Below the pieces are notes generated by a model. It was given only the letters and a program-made list of their open reading frames with translations. It had not been told where the DNA came from and searched no databases. The position numbers and the translations under genes are program-made. From contig NZ_AQXT01000002.1 in the NCBI RefSeq assembly GCF_000376805.1, forward strand, positions 2,356,001-2,420,000: DNA of 64,000 bases. Direction: 5' to 3'. The DNA is from Henriciella marina DSM 19595. Its GTDB lineage: Bacteria; Pseudomonadota; Alphaproteobacteria; Caulobacterales; Hyphomonadaceae. This document shows, in pieces, positions 27,272 to 36,002 of the stretch. The number at the start of each line of letters is the position of its first letter. Positions within the stretch are counted from its first letter, which is position 1.

Positions 27272-27907
27272 ATGAAAGCCTTCACCACCCTCTCTTCGAC
27301 CGCCGCAGCCTTGACCGATAATGGGCGGCTGATGGCCAATGTCGATACGGACATGATCATCCCGAAACAGTTCCTGAAGACCACCCAGCGCGAGGGCCTC
27401 GCCGAGGGTCTGTTCTTTGAACTCAAGACAAAGGCCGATGGCAGCCCGGATCCAGATTTCGTTCTGAACAAGCCGCAGCATCGCCATGCCGGCATCCTGA
27501 TCGCCGGGGACAATTTTGGCTGCGGGTCTTCACGAGAACACGCCCCCTGGGCGCTGCTGGATCAGGGCATAACCTGCGTCATCGCCCCTTCCTTCGCCGA
27601 TATCTTCCACAATAACTGCTTCAAGAATGGCATCCTTCCGATCGCCCTCGCGCCAGAAATTTGTGAGGCGCTCGCAGAGCAGGCGGGCGGGGCAAATCAT
27701 CGGTTCACGATCGACCTTGAGCGCCAGACGATTACCACCCCTGAAGGCGCGGAAATCCGCTTCAACATTGAACCAGGCCGCAAGCAAAGTCTACTTCAAG
27801 GACTTGACGACATCGGTGAAACCCTGATGGCCGGTGAAACAATCGATGCCTTCGAAGCGCGACGTGCCCACGAAACACCCTGGCTGCAAGGCCGGGCGAA
27901 CGGATAA
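27272..27907 (+). CDS. leuD: 3-isopropylmalate dehydratase small subunit
   Basis: A 211-residue partner of LeuC. Family motifs: [15 protein letters not shown] (about 23-37), [22 protein letters not shown] (about 78-99) and [18 protein letters not shown] (about 105-122). It starts [14 protein letters not shown]. It is co-oriented with the VOC gene before it and the ABM gene after it. Confidence 0.96.
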   Translation: MKAFTTLSSTAAALTDNGRLMANVDTDMIIPKQFLKTTQREGLAEGLFFELKTKADGSPDPDFVLNKPQHRHAGILIAGDNFGCGSSREHAPWALLDQGITCVIAPSFADIFHNNCFKNGILPIALAPEICEALAEQAGGANHRFTIDLERQTITTPEGAEIRFNIEPGRKQSLLQGLDDIGETLMAGETIDAFEARRAHETPWLQGRANG

Positions 27908-27913
27908 GCAGGT

Positions 27914-28210
27914 ATGGTCGTTATTGAAGGGACTGTGCGGATTGATCCTGCTCATCTTGATAGGGCCAAACCGGCCATGGAAAAGATGGTACTGGCCAGT
28001 CGGGCCGAACCGGGATGCATCGATTACGCCTATGCGTTCGACCTGATGGATAACGGCCTCATCCGGGTCAGCGAACGCTGGCAGGACAGAGACAGTCTGA
28101 AAGCCCATTTCCAGACGCCGCACATGGCGGCATGGCGCGCCGTCTGGCCGTCACTGAATATTCAGGACCGCTCATTGCGGCTCTATGAAGCTGACCCAGA
28201 AACGATCTAG
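27914..28210 (+). CDS. ABM-domain (YgiN-like) monooxygenase
   Basis: A 98-residue protein with the antibiotic-biosynthesis-monooxygenase ferredoxin-like fold. The key features are the MVLASRAEPGCIDYAYAFD stretch (about 25-43) and RVSERWQDRDSLKAHFQTPHMAAW (about 51-74), typical of YgiN quinol monooxygenase relatives. Substrate unknown. It sits 6 bases after leuD and 15 before leuB, so it is part of the leu transcript. Confidence 0.82.
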   Translation: MVVIEGTVRIDPAHLDRAKPAMEKMVLASRAEPGCIDYAYAFDLMDNGLIRVSERWQDRDSLKAHFQTPHMAAWRAVWPSLNIQDRSLRLYEADPETI

Positions 28211-28225
28211 ATCAAAGCGTAATCC

Positions 28226-29281
28226 ATGAAACAGACCCTGCTACTCCTCCCCGGCGACGGGATCGGCCCTGAAGTTATCGCAGAAGCTCTGCGAATCTGC
28301 CAGCTTGTGGCGCCGGACATTGCCGTCGAAGAGGCGCTTGTCGGCGGCGCATCGATTGACCGGCACGGCGTTCCTCTGACCGATGAGACCCTTGAGCGGG
28401 CCAGCAAGGCTGACGCGATTCTGCTCGGTGCGGTCGGCGGACCCAAATGGCAGGGAGTTGCGCGTCAAAACAGGCCTGAGGCCGGGCTTCTCGGGCTTCG
28501 CAAAGGGCTCGACGTCTTCGCCAATCTTCGTCCTGCCTACTGTTTCAGCTCTCTGGTCGATGCGTCCAGCCTGAAGCGCGACCGCGTCGAAGGTCTCGAC
28601 ATCATGATCGTTCGTGAGCTGACCTCAGGGGTTTATTTCGGGCAGCCGCGCGGCGTCGACACCGATGAGAACGGCAATCGCCGCGGCTATGATACGTCTG
28701 TCTATACGGCCCCTGAGATCGAACGCGTCGCCCGTGTCGCGCTTGAAATCGCTCGAGGGCGGGACGGACGCGTCTGCTCGGTCGACAAGGCCAATGTCAT
28801 GGAGAGCGGTCAATTCTGGCGCGATGAGGTCACCACAGTCCACCAGACGCATGGAGAAGGCGTTGAGCTTTCTCATATGCTTGCCGATTCCTGCGCGATG
28901 GAGCTCGTCCGCGAACCCAAACAGTTCGATGTCATCCTCGCCGACAACCTTTTCGGCGATCTTCTCTCCGATGCGGCGGCCATGCTGACCGGCTCGATCG
29001 GCATGCTGCCCTCTGCCAGCCTCGGCACCGAAGGCACGCCGGGCCTCTTTGAACCGGTCCATGGCTCAGCGCCCGACATTGCCGGCAAGGGCATCGCCAA
29101 CCCATGCGCGGCTATCCTGTCGCTGGAGATGGCGCTTCGCTGGTCACTGGCGAGGCCGGATGCGGCGGACCGCGTCATGGGCGCTGTCGCCAGGGCGCTC
29201 GAGGCGGGCGCGCGCACGAGCGATCTCGGCGGCACCCTCTCGACCACCGCAATGGCCGACGCGATCATTGATTGTCTCTAG
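28226..29281 (+). CDS. leuB: 3-isopropylmalate dehydrogenase
   Basis: A 351-residue NAD-dependent oxidative decarboxylase, the last dedicated enzyme before the leucine transaminase. Seen: [19 protein letters not shown] (about 5-23), [15 protein letters not shown] (about 130), [19 protein letters not shown] (about 188-206), the [28 protein letters not shown] segment (about 240-267), and [20 protein letters not shown] (about 279-298). It starts [12 protein letters not shown]. Confidence 0.97.
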   Translation: MKQTLLLLPGDGIGPEVIAEALRICQLVAPDIAVEEALVGGASIDRHGVPLTDETLERASKADAILLGAVGGPKWQGVARQNRPEAGLLGLRKGLDVFANLRPAYCFSSLVDASSLKRDRVEGLDIMIVRELTSGVYFGQPRGVDTDENGNRRGYDTSVYTAPEIERVARVALEIARGRDGRVCSVDKANVMESGQFWRDEVTTVHQTHGEGVELSHMLADSCAMELVREPKQFDVILADNLFGDLLSDAAAMLTGSIGMLPSASLGTEGTPGLFEPVHGSAPDIAGKGIANPCAAILSLEMALRWSLARPDAADRVMGAVARALEAGARTSDLGGTLSTTAMADAIIDCL

Positions 29282-29309
29282 AACAAGAGCCCGGCTAGCT
29301 GCAACCGCC

Positions 29310-29681
29310 TCAACTATAATCAGCGACCCGGCTCATCAGTTGGCCGCGAAACTCGAAAAAGCTCGCGCCGCGGATCTTGATCGTCTCTCCGGCCTTGCGT
29401 CCGTTTGGCAGATCCACAGCGGCCTTGCCCTCAAACTCGACCTCGGCGGCCGCCTTGCCCTGCCCGATGACAAGACTGACCAGCTTCTGGCGCCGATAGG
29501 AGAAAGCGCGACCGGAAAGCTCGGCGACCTCGCGCATCTTGTCGCGGCCCTCGAACGTCATGGTCTGCCCATGATTTGAGATATTCTCGAAGACAACGTC
29601 TTCTGTGACGCAGTCCAGCATCCCTTCGATGTCGCGCGAATTATAGCTCTTTATGTATTTGGTGATCATGTCTTCGATCAC
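29310..29681 (-). CDS. NTF2-like / SnoaL-like domain protein
   Basis: A 123-residue cone-fold protein. The helix MIEDMITKYIKSYNSRDIEGMLDCVTEDVVFEN is the classical NTF2 start, and the strand pattern AAAEVEFEGKAAVDLPNG...IKIRGASFFEF completes the fold. Members bind small molecules or act as isomerases/dehydratases; no active site can be assigned. It is transcribed against leuB. Confidence 0.75.
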   Translation of the reverse strand: MIEDMITKYIKSYNSRDIEGMLDCVTEDVVFENISNHGQTMTFEGRDKMREVAELSGRAFSYRRQKLVSLVIGQGKAAAEVEFEGKAAVDLPNGRKAGETIKIRGASFFEFRGQLMSRVADYS

Positions 29682-29878
29682 GGTGTTACCTCTCGGGCCT
29701 TAAATGATTGCAGTTCCCACCCTGAATCCGCCTCAGTCCTGCATTACATGGGGTTCAAATCAAGGCTGGCGCGGCGCTCTTTCCTTGGAAATCCTGTGAA
29801 CCGTCCGGCTGGCGATCACCCCATTGGACGAATGCCCGCTTGTCGTTAAATGAGCGGGTTGCCGCGAAAGGAAATATA

Positions 29879-30898
29879 ATGGCTATCAAAGTCGCAATTG
29901 TTGGCGCCACAGGGAATGTGGGCCGCGAACTTCTCAACATCATGGACGAGCGCGATTTCCCCGCCGCTGAAGTCTACGCCCTCGCCTCACGCCGCTCGAA
30001 GGGCCGCGAAGTCAGCTATGGCGACAAGACGCTGAAATGCCAGGTCCTCGACGACTTCGACTTCTCAAAGGTCGATGTCGTCCTGATGTCTGCCGGCGGC
30101 GCGCTGTCAAAGGAATGGTCAGAGAAGATCGGCAAGCAGGGCGCGATTGTCATCGACAACTCTTCTGCCTGGCGGATGGACCCGGACGTGCCGCTCGTCG
30201 TGCCGGAAGTGAACGGCGAAGACGTGCTCGGCTATGCCAAGAAGAACATCATCGCCAATCCGAACTGCTCGACGGCCCAGCTCGTCATGGCGCTGAAGCC
30301 GCTTCACGATGCGGCAAAGATCAAGCGTTGCGTCGTCTCGACCTATCAGTCGGTGTCCGGCTCGGGCAAGGCGGGCATGGATGAGCTCTGGAACCAGACC
30401 AAGGGCATCTTCGTCAACGACACGCCAGAACCACAGGAATATTCGCGCCAGATCGCTTTCAACGCGATCCCGATGATCGGCTCGTTCCGCGATGATGGCT
30501 ACACGGACGAAGAAGCCAAGATGTGGAACGAAACCCACAAGATGATCGATCCGAACATCAAGCTCACTGTCACCTGCGTCCGGGTGCCGGTCTTTGTCGG
30601 CCACTCGGAGACCGTGAACATAGAGTTCGAGAACGCGATCACACCGGAAGAGGCCCGCGAGGCGCTTCGTAATTTCGATGGCGTCCAGGTCATCGATAAT
30701 CCCGAAGAAGACCAGTACATCACGCCGATCGACTGCAAGGGCGAATGGGACACGTTCGTCTCGCGCGTCCGTGTTGACAATACGGTCGAGCATGGCCTGT
30801 CGCTCTGGGTTGTCGCTGACAATCTCCGCAAGGGCGCAGCCCTCAATACGGTCCAGATCGCCGAAGAGCTGATCAAGCGCGGCGTCCTGACAGCCTAA
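29879..30898 (+). CDS. asd: Aspartate-semialdehyde dehydrogenase
   Basis: A 339-residue NADP enzyme that reduces aspartyl phosphate on the lysine/DAP and threonine/methionine route. Rossmann motif VAIVGATGNVGRELLNIM (about 4-21), catalytic cysteine in NPNCSTAQLVMALKPL (about 131-146), and the ISNTYQSVSGSGKAG-like VSTYQSVSGSGKAG (about 158-171). The start at 29879 has AAAGGAAA upstream. It does not belong to the leu cluster strictly, but lies 0.6 kb past leuB. Confidence 0.96.
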   Translation: MAIKVAIVGATGNVGRELLNIMDERDFPAAEVYALASRRSKGREVSYGDKTLKCQVLDDFDFSKVDVVLMSAGGALSKEWSEKIGKQGAIVIDNSSAWRMDPDVPLVVPEVNGEDVLGYAKKNIIANPNCSTAQLVMALKPLHDAAKIKRCVVSTYQSVSGSGKAGMDELWNQTKGIFVNDTPEPQEYSRQIAFNAIPMIGSFRDDGYTDEEAKMWNETHKMIDPNIKLTVTCVRVPVFVGHSETVNIEFENAITPEEAREALRNFDGVQVIDNPEEDQYITPIDCKGEWDTFVSRVRVDNTVEHGLSLWVVADNLRKGAALNTVQIAEELIKRGVLTA

Positions 30899-30940
30899 GC
30901 TGCCGCGCCAGGTGCGCGCTTTCCTGACCGCTTACCCAAG

Positions 30941-30988
30941 CCCCAGCTTTGTTCGGTCTTCCGGGATCTGACAAAGCTGGGGTTTTTC
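30941..30988 (+). terminator. Intrinsic terminator after asd
   Basis: A perfect 12-bp stem CCCCAGCTTTGT/ACAAAGCTGGGG with an 18-nt loop, followed by TTTTT, 42 bases past asd. Confidence 0.88.
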
Positions 30989-31416
30989 ACGAGATCATTC
31001 GCTGCTGCTGGCCGTCTGGCCGCGCTCGCTCTGTCTGCTTGCGACACGAGCGTTTCCAAATAGGCTACCGCCGCGGCGACGACACATGCGCAAACGGCAT
31101 CGGCCGAGCGGGTTGAGGCCCCTGTCCGCTTTCTGGTTGACCCGTCCGGCAGATCAAACCCCTCTCCGGGGCGGTCTGGCGATGTAATTCGCCCTTCAAA
31201 TGTTTCAGAATATTACTTTTACGATGCGTTTCGAATGAAAAAGCGTCCAGCTGGCCAGTCACGTTTCAGTATTGAATACTCTATCACAGCGTTATGACTA
31301 TTTTTGACTAACCAGTTACCTCCTGGTTGCACCTCGTCAGGTAAAACCGCCTCATGACGATTGTTTCAGGTGGAGCCTGTGCCCGGCACGCGCTCAAGGG
31401 GTGGAGACAGTTTTTC
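30989..31416. other. Long intergenic region with dyads upstream of the c-di-GMP cluster
   Basis: No confident gene. Bases 30992-31063 translate to an out-of-context lipoprotein-signal-like peptide (GRLAALALSACDTSVSK then stop) without a usable start, perhaps a remnant. The AT-rich part holds a perfect dyad AGTATT-G-AATACT (31268-31280) and an inverted repeat AACCAG/CTGGTT (31310-31328), which could be operators for the downstream genes. Confidence 0.5.
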
Positions 31417-31647
31417 ATGCAGGACGACGAGAAAAAGATCGAACAAGGCCCAGGCGGCGCATTCAACATGATACCGGGACGGCCGGCTTTGACCTCCGCG
31501 TTTGTATGTCTTTCGCGGCCAATGGAGGAGTTCGAAGATCTGCAACGTGCAATTGAGCTTGCCCCAATGAAGGCGTCGCGGCGGGAGCTGCCGAACGAAG
31601 TTTCCCTCGACGCTTACCGCGCCAACCGGGGGCTAGACCAGGTTTGA
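31417..31647 (+). CDS. Possible small protein, unknown
   Basis: A 76-residue ORF (MQDDEKKIEQGPGG...) with no recognised family. It has GGAG eleven bases before the ATG; an in-frame ATG 21 codons upstream is also possible. Codon use is similar to the neighbours, and it lies 65 bases before the GAF gene, so it may be part of that transcript. It could equally be a chance ORF. Confidence 0.4.
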   Translation: MQDDEKKIEQGPGGAFNMIPGRPALTSAFVCLSRPMEEFEDLQRAIELAPMKASRRELPNEVSLDAYRANRGLDQV

Positions 31648-31712
31648 AGGCATCATAGCCGTTTGCACCCTTTCTTGGGGCATGCGGACAACTCATACGG
31701 GAGGAGGCTAGA

Positions 31713-32279
31713 ATGGCATTCCAGACATCACGCATTTCCGAACCTGAGACACACCTGCCGCTTGCCAGCGAGAGCGAGCGGCTGCACCAGCTTCACGCGT
31801 GCGGCATCCTCAGCCAGACAGAAGATCCGCGCTTTCAGCGTCTGGTCGAGACGATTGCCGACTTCTTCCATGCCCCCATGGCGTGCTTCTCCGTCATAGA
31901 CGCCGGCCAGCAGATCCTGCTTGCCAGACAGGGTCTTGAGGACCCCGTTACCGACCGCGCCGCTTCCTTCTGTCAGTATACGATCCGTCAATACGGTGTA
32001 CTTGCTGTCGAGGATGCCGCGATCACACCGCCCTTTTCTTCAAACCCTTTTGTGCTGGGACCGCCCCATATCCGCTTCTATGCGGGCGCGCCGGTGATCA
32101 TTGACCGCAGGCATGCCATTGGCAGCCTCTGCATTCTCGATACCGAGCCGCGCCACCTGGACCCTGCCGAAACGCAGATGCTTGATCATTTCGCTGTCCT
32201 GCTGGCGACGATGGTCGAGAGCGACATCGGCGCACCCGACAGAATAACCAGCAGCGCCCGCCATGGTGGCGCAGCATGA
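31713..32279 (+). CDS. GAF domain sensor protein
   Basis: A 188-residue protein with a single GAF domain (about 25-170). The start RLHQLHACGILSQTEDPRFQRLVETIADFFHAPMACFSVIDAGQQILLARQG is typical of GAF modules in signalling proteins, and FYAGAPVIIDRRHAIGSLCILDTEPR (about 118-143) is the conserved second half. There is no enzyme domain attached. It has a GGGAGGAGG site. Its stop overlaps the start of the GGDEF-EAL gene (ATGA), so the two are translationally coupled and likely work together. Confidence 0.88.
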   Translation: MAFQTSRISEPETHLPLASESERLHQLHACGILSQTEDPRFQRLVETIADFFHAPMACFSVIDAGQQILLARQGLEDPVTDRAASFCQYTIRQYGVLAVEDAAITPPFSSNPFVLGPPHIRFYAGAPVIIDRRHAIGSLCILDTEPRHLDPAETQMLDHFAVLLATMVESDIGAPDRITSSARHGGAA

Positions 32280-34081
32280 AGGCAAACCTCTCAGCTGCCG
32301 TCCATGGTGCCTGCATCCTGATCGGCCGCGACGGCTCCATCCTTGAAGCCAATGCCCCCTTTCACAAGATGACCGGACTTCACCGGCTCGGCGGGCGAAA
32401 ATATGGCGATCTCCTTGCGCCCGAAGACCGCAAGCGCTGGGCTCATGTGCTTGACCTTTTGAGCCTCGGTGACGCGCGGATCGAGGATCAGCAATTTTTT
32501 AGCGGCGCCAGTGCCGTCATTAATTTCACCACGGTGAAGATGGGCTGCGGCCAGCCCGCCATTGCCGGCTTCGTCCTCGTCGACAGCGTCGGCAACGCCC
32601 CCGCGCAAGACCCTCTGGGGGCATCGCCAGGATTGAACCCGGCGCGCCTTTTCAAAGGCGTCTCGGCCGCGCGGCTACGTCTGGAAGGACGGATCAGTAG
32701 CCTGGAAAGCCAGCTTCAGGACGCGCTCCGTCTTGCCCATACCGATTATCCCACCGGCCTGAAGAACAGGATCGGTCTGGATGAAGATATTCAGAAGGAG
32801 ATCGCTCGCGAAGGCGCAGAAAGCGCCAATCTATTTCTGGTGACTGTCGATCTCGATGACTTCAAGCAGGTCAATGACACCTATGGCCACCATACAGGTG
32901 ACAGGTTGCTGCGGGCCATTGGGCGCCGCCTCAGGGCGCCTGCAGACGTCGTCAGTGCCGCCCGGATCGGCGGGGATGAGTTCGCCATACTCGTCCGCAG
33001 CGCCGCGCCCGCCGGAGAGGCTTTTCTCGCCGGTCTGGAAACGCTGCACGCCCGGATCTGGCGTCCCGTCACCATTGGCGGAACGGCGCTGACCCTGTCC
33101 GGATCGGCTGGCGTCGCACGGCTCAGCCTGAGAAGCGGCACGGCCGTGACGGCTCTGCGAAACGCCGACGCCGCCCTGCTAGAGGCCAAGGAAGCCGGCA
33201 AGAACCAGGTCCGGCTGTTTGACAAGGCGCTCGCCGCAAGACGCCGTCGCCGCAAGATTCTTGAGACCGATCTGGCCTTTGCCATCCGCCGGCAAGAGAT
33301 CGCAGCCGCCTATCAGCCTGTCATCTCTGCCCGCGGCGAAAACTTTAATGGCGTCGAAGTTCTTGCGCGCTGGGAGCATCCGGAGTTTGGCCGCATCGCC
33401 CCGGACGAATTCATCGATCTTGCGGGAAGAGCCGGCGCGCTCACCGATCTCGATCTAGGTGTCGTTAGAAGGGCCTGCAGAGAGCTTGGCCCGCTCTTCG
33501 CGTCGAGACAGCTCCAGTTCGTCTCGTTCAACATCTCGCCGCAGGAGATCAGCCGCCGCGATCATGTTCTAGCCTTTATAGATATTCTCAAGGGCTCGAG
33601 CATTCCCCTGGAAAGGACCTGCGTCGAGATCACTGAAACCGATATCATCACTGATTTCGAGGCGGCCAGGACGGCAATTCAGGATCTGAAGGCTGAGGGG
33701 GTCACGATTGCGCTCGATGACTATGGCACCGGATATTCGAACCTGCGCGCCCTTCTCGACCTGCCGATCGACGTCATAAAGATCGACCGGTCGCTCATCG
33801 CCGATGTCGCGAAGGACAAGCGCTCCATGCAAGCGGTTGTGTCCATTGTCAATCTAGCGCGGGTGTTCAATGCCGACCTGGTGGCAGAAGGCCTTGAAAG
33901 CGGTGACCAAATTGCCGTTTCCCAGGCGCTCGGCTGCAAGTTTCTCCAAGGATTTGGCATTGCCAGACCCATGAATTCCGACCAGCTTTTGCAGTGGTTA
34001 CTGCAGAATGCGGTTGGTGCCAAAGCAGACGACAACATAATCGAACAGAAAGGAAGGGATGACCTTCGCCTAGTAAGCTAG
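32276..34081 (+). CDS. PAS-GGDEF-EAL cyclic-di-GMP protein
   Basis: A 601-residue cytoplasmic protein. A PAS-like domain (about 5-110) is followed by a short helix (RLRLEGRISSLESQLQDAL), a GGDEF domain (about 160-320, intact RIGGDEFAIL near 231) and an EAL domain (about 335-580). EAL residues are retained: EVLARW in place of EALVRW (Glu kept), SFNISPQE, VEITETD, LDDYGTGYSN, IKIDRSLI, VAEGLES and LQGFGIARPM. Both synthesis and breakdown of c-di-GMP therefore look possible. No clear RxxD inhibitory site precedes GGDEF. It is coupled to the GAF gene and followed by a response regulator. Confidence 0.93.
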   Translation: MKANLSAAVHGACILIGRDGSILEANAPFHKMTGLHRLGGRKYGDLLAPEDRKRWAHVLDLLSLGDARIEDQQFFSGASAVINFTTVKMGCGQPAIAGFVLVDSVGNAPAQDPLGASPGLNPARLFKGVSAARLRLEGRISSLESQLQDALRLAHTDYPTGLKNRIGLDEDIQKEIAREGAESANLFLVTVDLDDFKQVNDTYGHHTGDRLLRAIGRRLRAPADVVSAARIGGDEFAILVRSAAPAGEAFLAGLETLHARIWRPVTIGGTALTLSGSAGVARLSLRSGTAVTALRNADAALLEAKEAGKNQVRLFDKALAARRRRRKILETDLAFAIRRQEIAAAYQPVISARGENFNGVEVLARWEHPEFGRIAPDEFIDLAGRAGALTDLDLGVVRRACRELGPLFASRQLQFVSFNISPQEISRRDHVLAFIDILKGSSIPLERTCVEITETDIITDFEAARTAIQDLKAEGVTIALDDYGTGYSNLRALLDLPIDVIKIDRSLIADVAKDKRSMQAVVSIVNLARVFNADLVAEGLESGDQIAVSQALGCKFLQGFGIARPMNSDQLLQWLLQNAVGAKADDNIIEQKGRDDLRLVS

Positions 34082-34103
34082 AGAATCTCTAAAGGCGGCC
34101 TGT

Positions 34104-34811
34104 ATGCGCGTTTTAGTCATTGATGATGAACAGACGCTTCTGGATACGATCAAACTGAATTGGCCAGACCCTGAAAGCAGGATCGTTACAGCTACATCCT
34201 TTTCTGAAGCAAAGCCTCACATCTACGCCTCGCGTCTTGCCGACTTCGATTGTGTCATTCTTGATCTGCAGCTTCCGGATGCGAGCGGCTCGACCATACT
34301 TTCGGAAATAAAGCAGATCGCGGATATTCCCGTCATGATGGTGTCTGGGTGGGGGGACACGAAGTTTCGCGCCGACACCCTCAATCGCGGTGCAGACGAC
34401 TATGTCATGAAGCCCGTTGGCGTCAGCGAGCTGCACGCCCGCGCACAGCGACTTACCGGGCGCCGTGCCCCTTCTCGCCATTCCGCCGGTGCCTTGCTCT
34501 ACATCGGCGACTGCCGTTTCCACCCGCTGGCGCGCGAGCTGAGCGGCGACAAGACCACCATCGCCCTGACGGGGGCCGAGTCCGCTCTGCTTGAATCTCT
34601 GGCCCGAGCCCGCGGCGGGGCCGTAACGCGGCAAGACCTCTATATGAAAGCATTCGGGCGAGAAGGCCGCAGCGGCGACAAGTCACTCGAAACTTATATC
34701 GGCCGGGTGCGTCGCCGGATTACAGAAGCTGGAGATGACGGCGACCGCCGGGTCCAGTCGGTGCGCGGTGTTGGTTACAGGTTGCTGATAGAAGAAATGG
34801 CGTCTGATTAG
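34104..34811 (+). CDS. OmpR/PhoB-family response regulator
   Basis: A 235-residue regulator. The receiver has the acidic pair in VIDDEQ (Asp8, Asp9), phospho-acceptor Asp54 (VILDLQLPD), Ser81 (VSGWG, the switch position) and Lys103 (MKPVG). The C-terminal winged helix (about 135-230) includes LTGAESALLESLARARGGAVTRQDLY and LETYIGRVRRRI...VRGVGYRL. No histidine kinase gene is adjacent. It lies 22 bases after the GGDEF-EAL gene, so the cluster may link a sensor to transcription. Confidence 0.93.
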   Translation: MRVLVIDDEQTLLDTIKLNWPDPESRIVTATSFSEAKPHIYASRLADFDCVILDLQLPDASGSTILSEIKQIADIPVMMVSGWGDTKFRADTLNRGADDYVMKPVGVSELHARAQRLTGRRAPSRHSAGALLYIGDCRFHPLARELSGDKTTIALTGAESALLESLARARGGAVTRQDLYMKAFGREGRSGDKSLETYIGRVRRRITEAGDDGDRRVQSVRGVGYRLLIEEMASD

Positions 34812-34909
34812 GCTCCTTCGCCAGCTCAGTCCTCACTTGCGCCGATCTCCGACAGCCTGACGGCAAGAATCGGGTGGCCCCGGCCAGCGACCTGCACTAA
34901 CTGCCGCGC

Positions 34910-35821
34910 ATGACACCAGAGCTTCGTCTTGGCCTTTTGAGCGGATTTGGCGCCTACCTTCTCTGGGGTGGACTGCCGCTCTATTTCCGGCTGCTCGATC
35001 ATGTCGGCCCGGTCGAGATGCTGGCGCACCGTATTCTCTGGGGCCTGCCGACGGCGATCATCTTCATCGCAGTTGCGATGCGCTGGCAGGATGTGCGCCG
35101 CGCGCTGACGCCCCGCCGGATCGGCTATCTCGCCATCTCTGCCTGTCTCATCGCCATTAACTGGCTGGTTTATATCTGGGCGGTGTCGGCCGAGCGGGTG
35201 ACCGAGGCGAGCCTTGGCTATTTCATCAATCCCCTCGTCAGCGTGCTACTCGGCATGATCTTCTTCTCCGAGACGCTGCGGCGCGCCCAATGGATCGCAA
35301 TCGGCATCGCAGCTTGCGGCGTGGCTGTGCTGACATGGGAACTTGGCCGCCTGCCCTGGGTCTCGCTCGTTCTCTGTTTCAGCTTTGCCACTTATGGTGC
35401 GGTGCGCAAGACGGTCAGTGTCGACAGCCGTATTGGGTTCGCAATCGAGACGGCGCTTCTCTTCCCGATCGCCTTTATCTGGCTCGCCTGGTTCCAGCAG
35501 ACGCCAGATGGCGGCTGGCTCGGCGATGGTACCTTGCTCGACTGGTTCATTCCGCTGGCTGGGCCCATTACGGCCGTGCCGCTCATCCTGTTTGCGCTCG
35601 CGGCCAAGCGGCTGAAACTCGCGACAATCGGCATGATGCAATATCTGACGCCGACGCTGCAATTCCTGATCGCGGTCCTGGTTTTCCGTGAGCCGTTCGG
35701 GCCTGTCGATGCTGTTGCCTTTGGCCTGATCTGGACGGCGCTTGTCGTCTTCACCGTCGACAGCGTTCTGGGCGATCGCAAGGCAAGGCGTCTTGCCCGC
35801 GCCGCCCGCCTCGCCGAGTGA
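34910..35821 (+). CDS. rarD: EamA-family transporter RarD
   Basis: A 303-residue ten-helix membrane protein of the drug/metabolite transporter superfamily. Typical RarD stretches are GAYLLWGGLPLYFRLLDHVGPVEMLAHRILW (about 14-44), INWLVYIWAVSAERVTEASLGYFINPLVSVLLGMIFFSE (about 82-120) and IGMMQYLTPTLQFLIAVLVFREPF (about 242-265). Substrate not known; related EamA proteins move amino acids or drug-like molecules. It has no obvious partner. Confidence 0.88.
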   Translation: MTPELRLGLLSGFGAYLLWGGLPLYFRLLDHVGPVEMLAHRILWGLPTAIIFIAVAMRWQDVRRALTPRRIGYLAISACLIAINWLVYIWAVSAERVTEASLGYFINPLVSVLLGMIFFSETLRRAQWIAIGIAACGVAVLTWELGRLPWVSLVLCFSFATYGAVRKTVSVDSRIGFAIETALLFPIAFIWLAWFQQTPDGGWLGDGTLLDWFIPLAGPITAVPLILFALAAKRLKLATIGMMQYLTPTLQFLIAVLVFREPFGPVDAVAFGLIWTALVVFTVDSVLGDRKARRLARAARLAE

Positions 35822-35824
35822 CAA

Positions 35825-35859
35825 GAAAAAGCCGGCTGTCCTCTTTTGAGGCAGCCGGC
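35825..35859 (-). terminator. Intrinsic terminator for the LysE-family gene
   Basis: A stem GCCGGCTG/CAGCCGGC extended by CCTC/GAGG with a TTTT loop. On the minus strand it is followed by a T-run (35826-35830). It overlaps the rarD 3' flank but is oriented for the convergent lysE-like gene. Confidence 0.75.
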
Positions 35860-36002
35860 CAAGGTAAAACCACATGAAGCCGGATGGAGGTCCAACTCTC
35901 GTTCCAGAGAGCAAGTGCGGTGCCAGTTCGTGTGTGAGGAGAATACACCTAAGCGCGAATTGCTGCCGAGGGCTTAAGCAGATCGATGAAATTTCACAGA
36001 TC

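Noticed and set aside
31463-31735. A minus-strand frame over the 5' end of the GAF gene
   Set aside because: No family, no ribosome site, and it overlaps the likely plus-strand genes.
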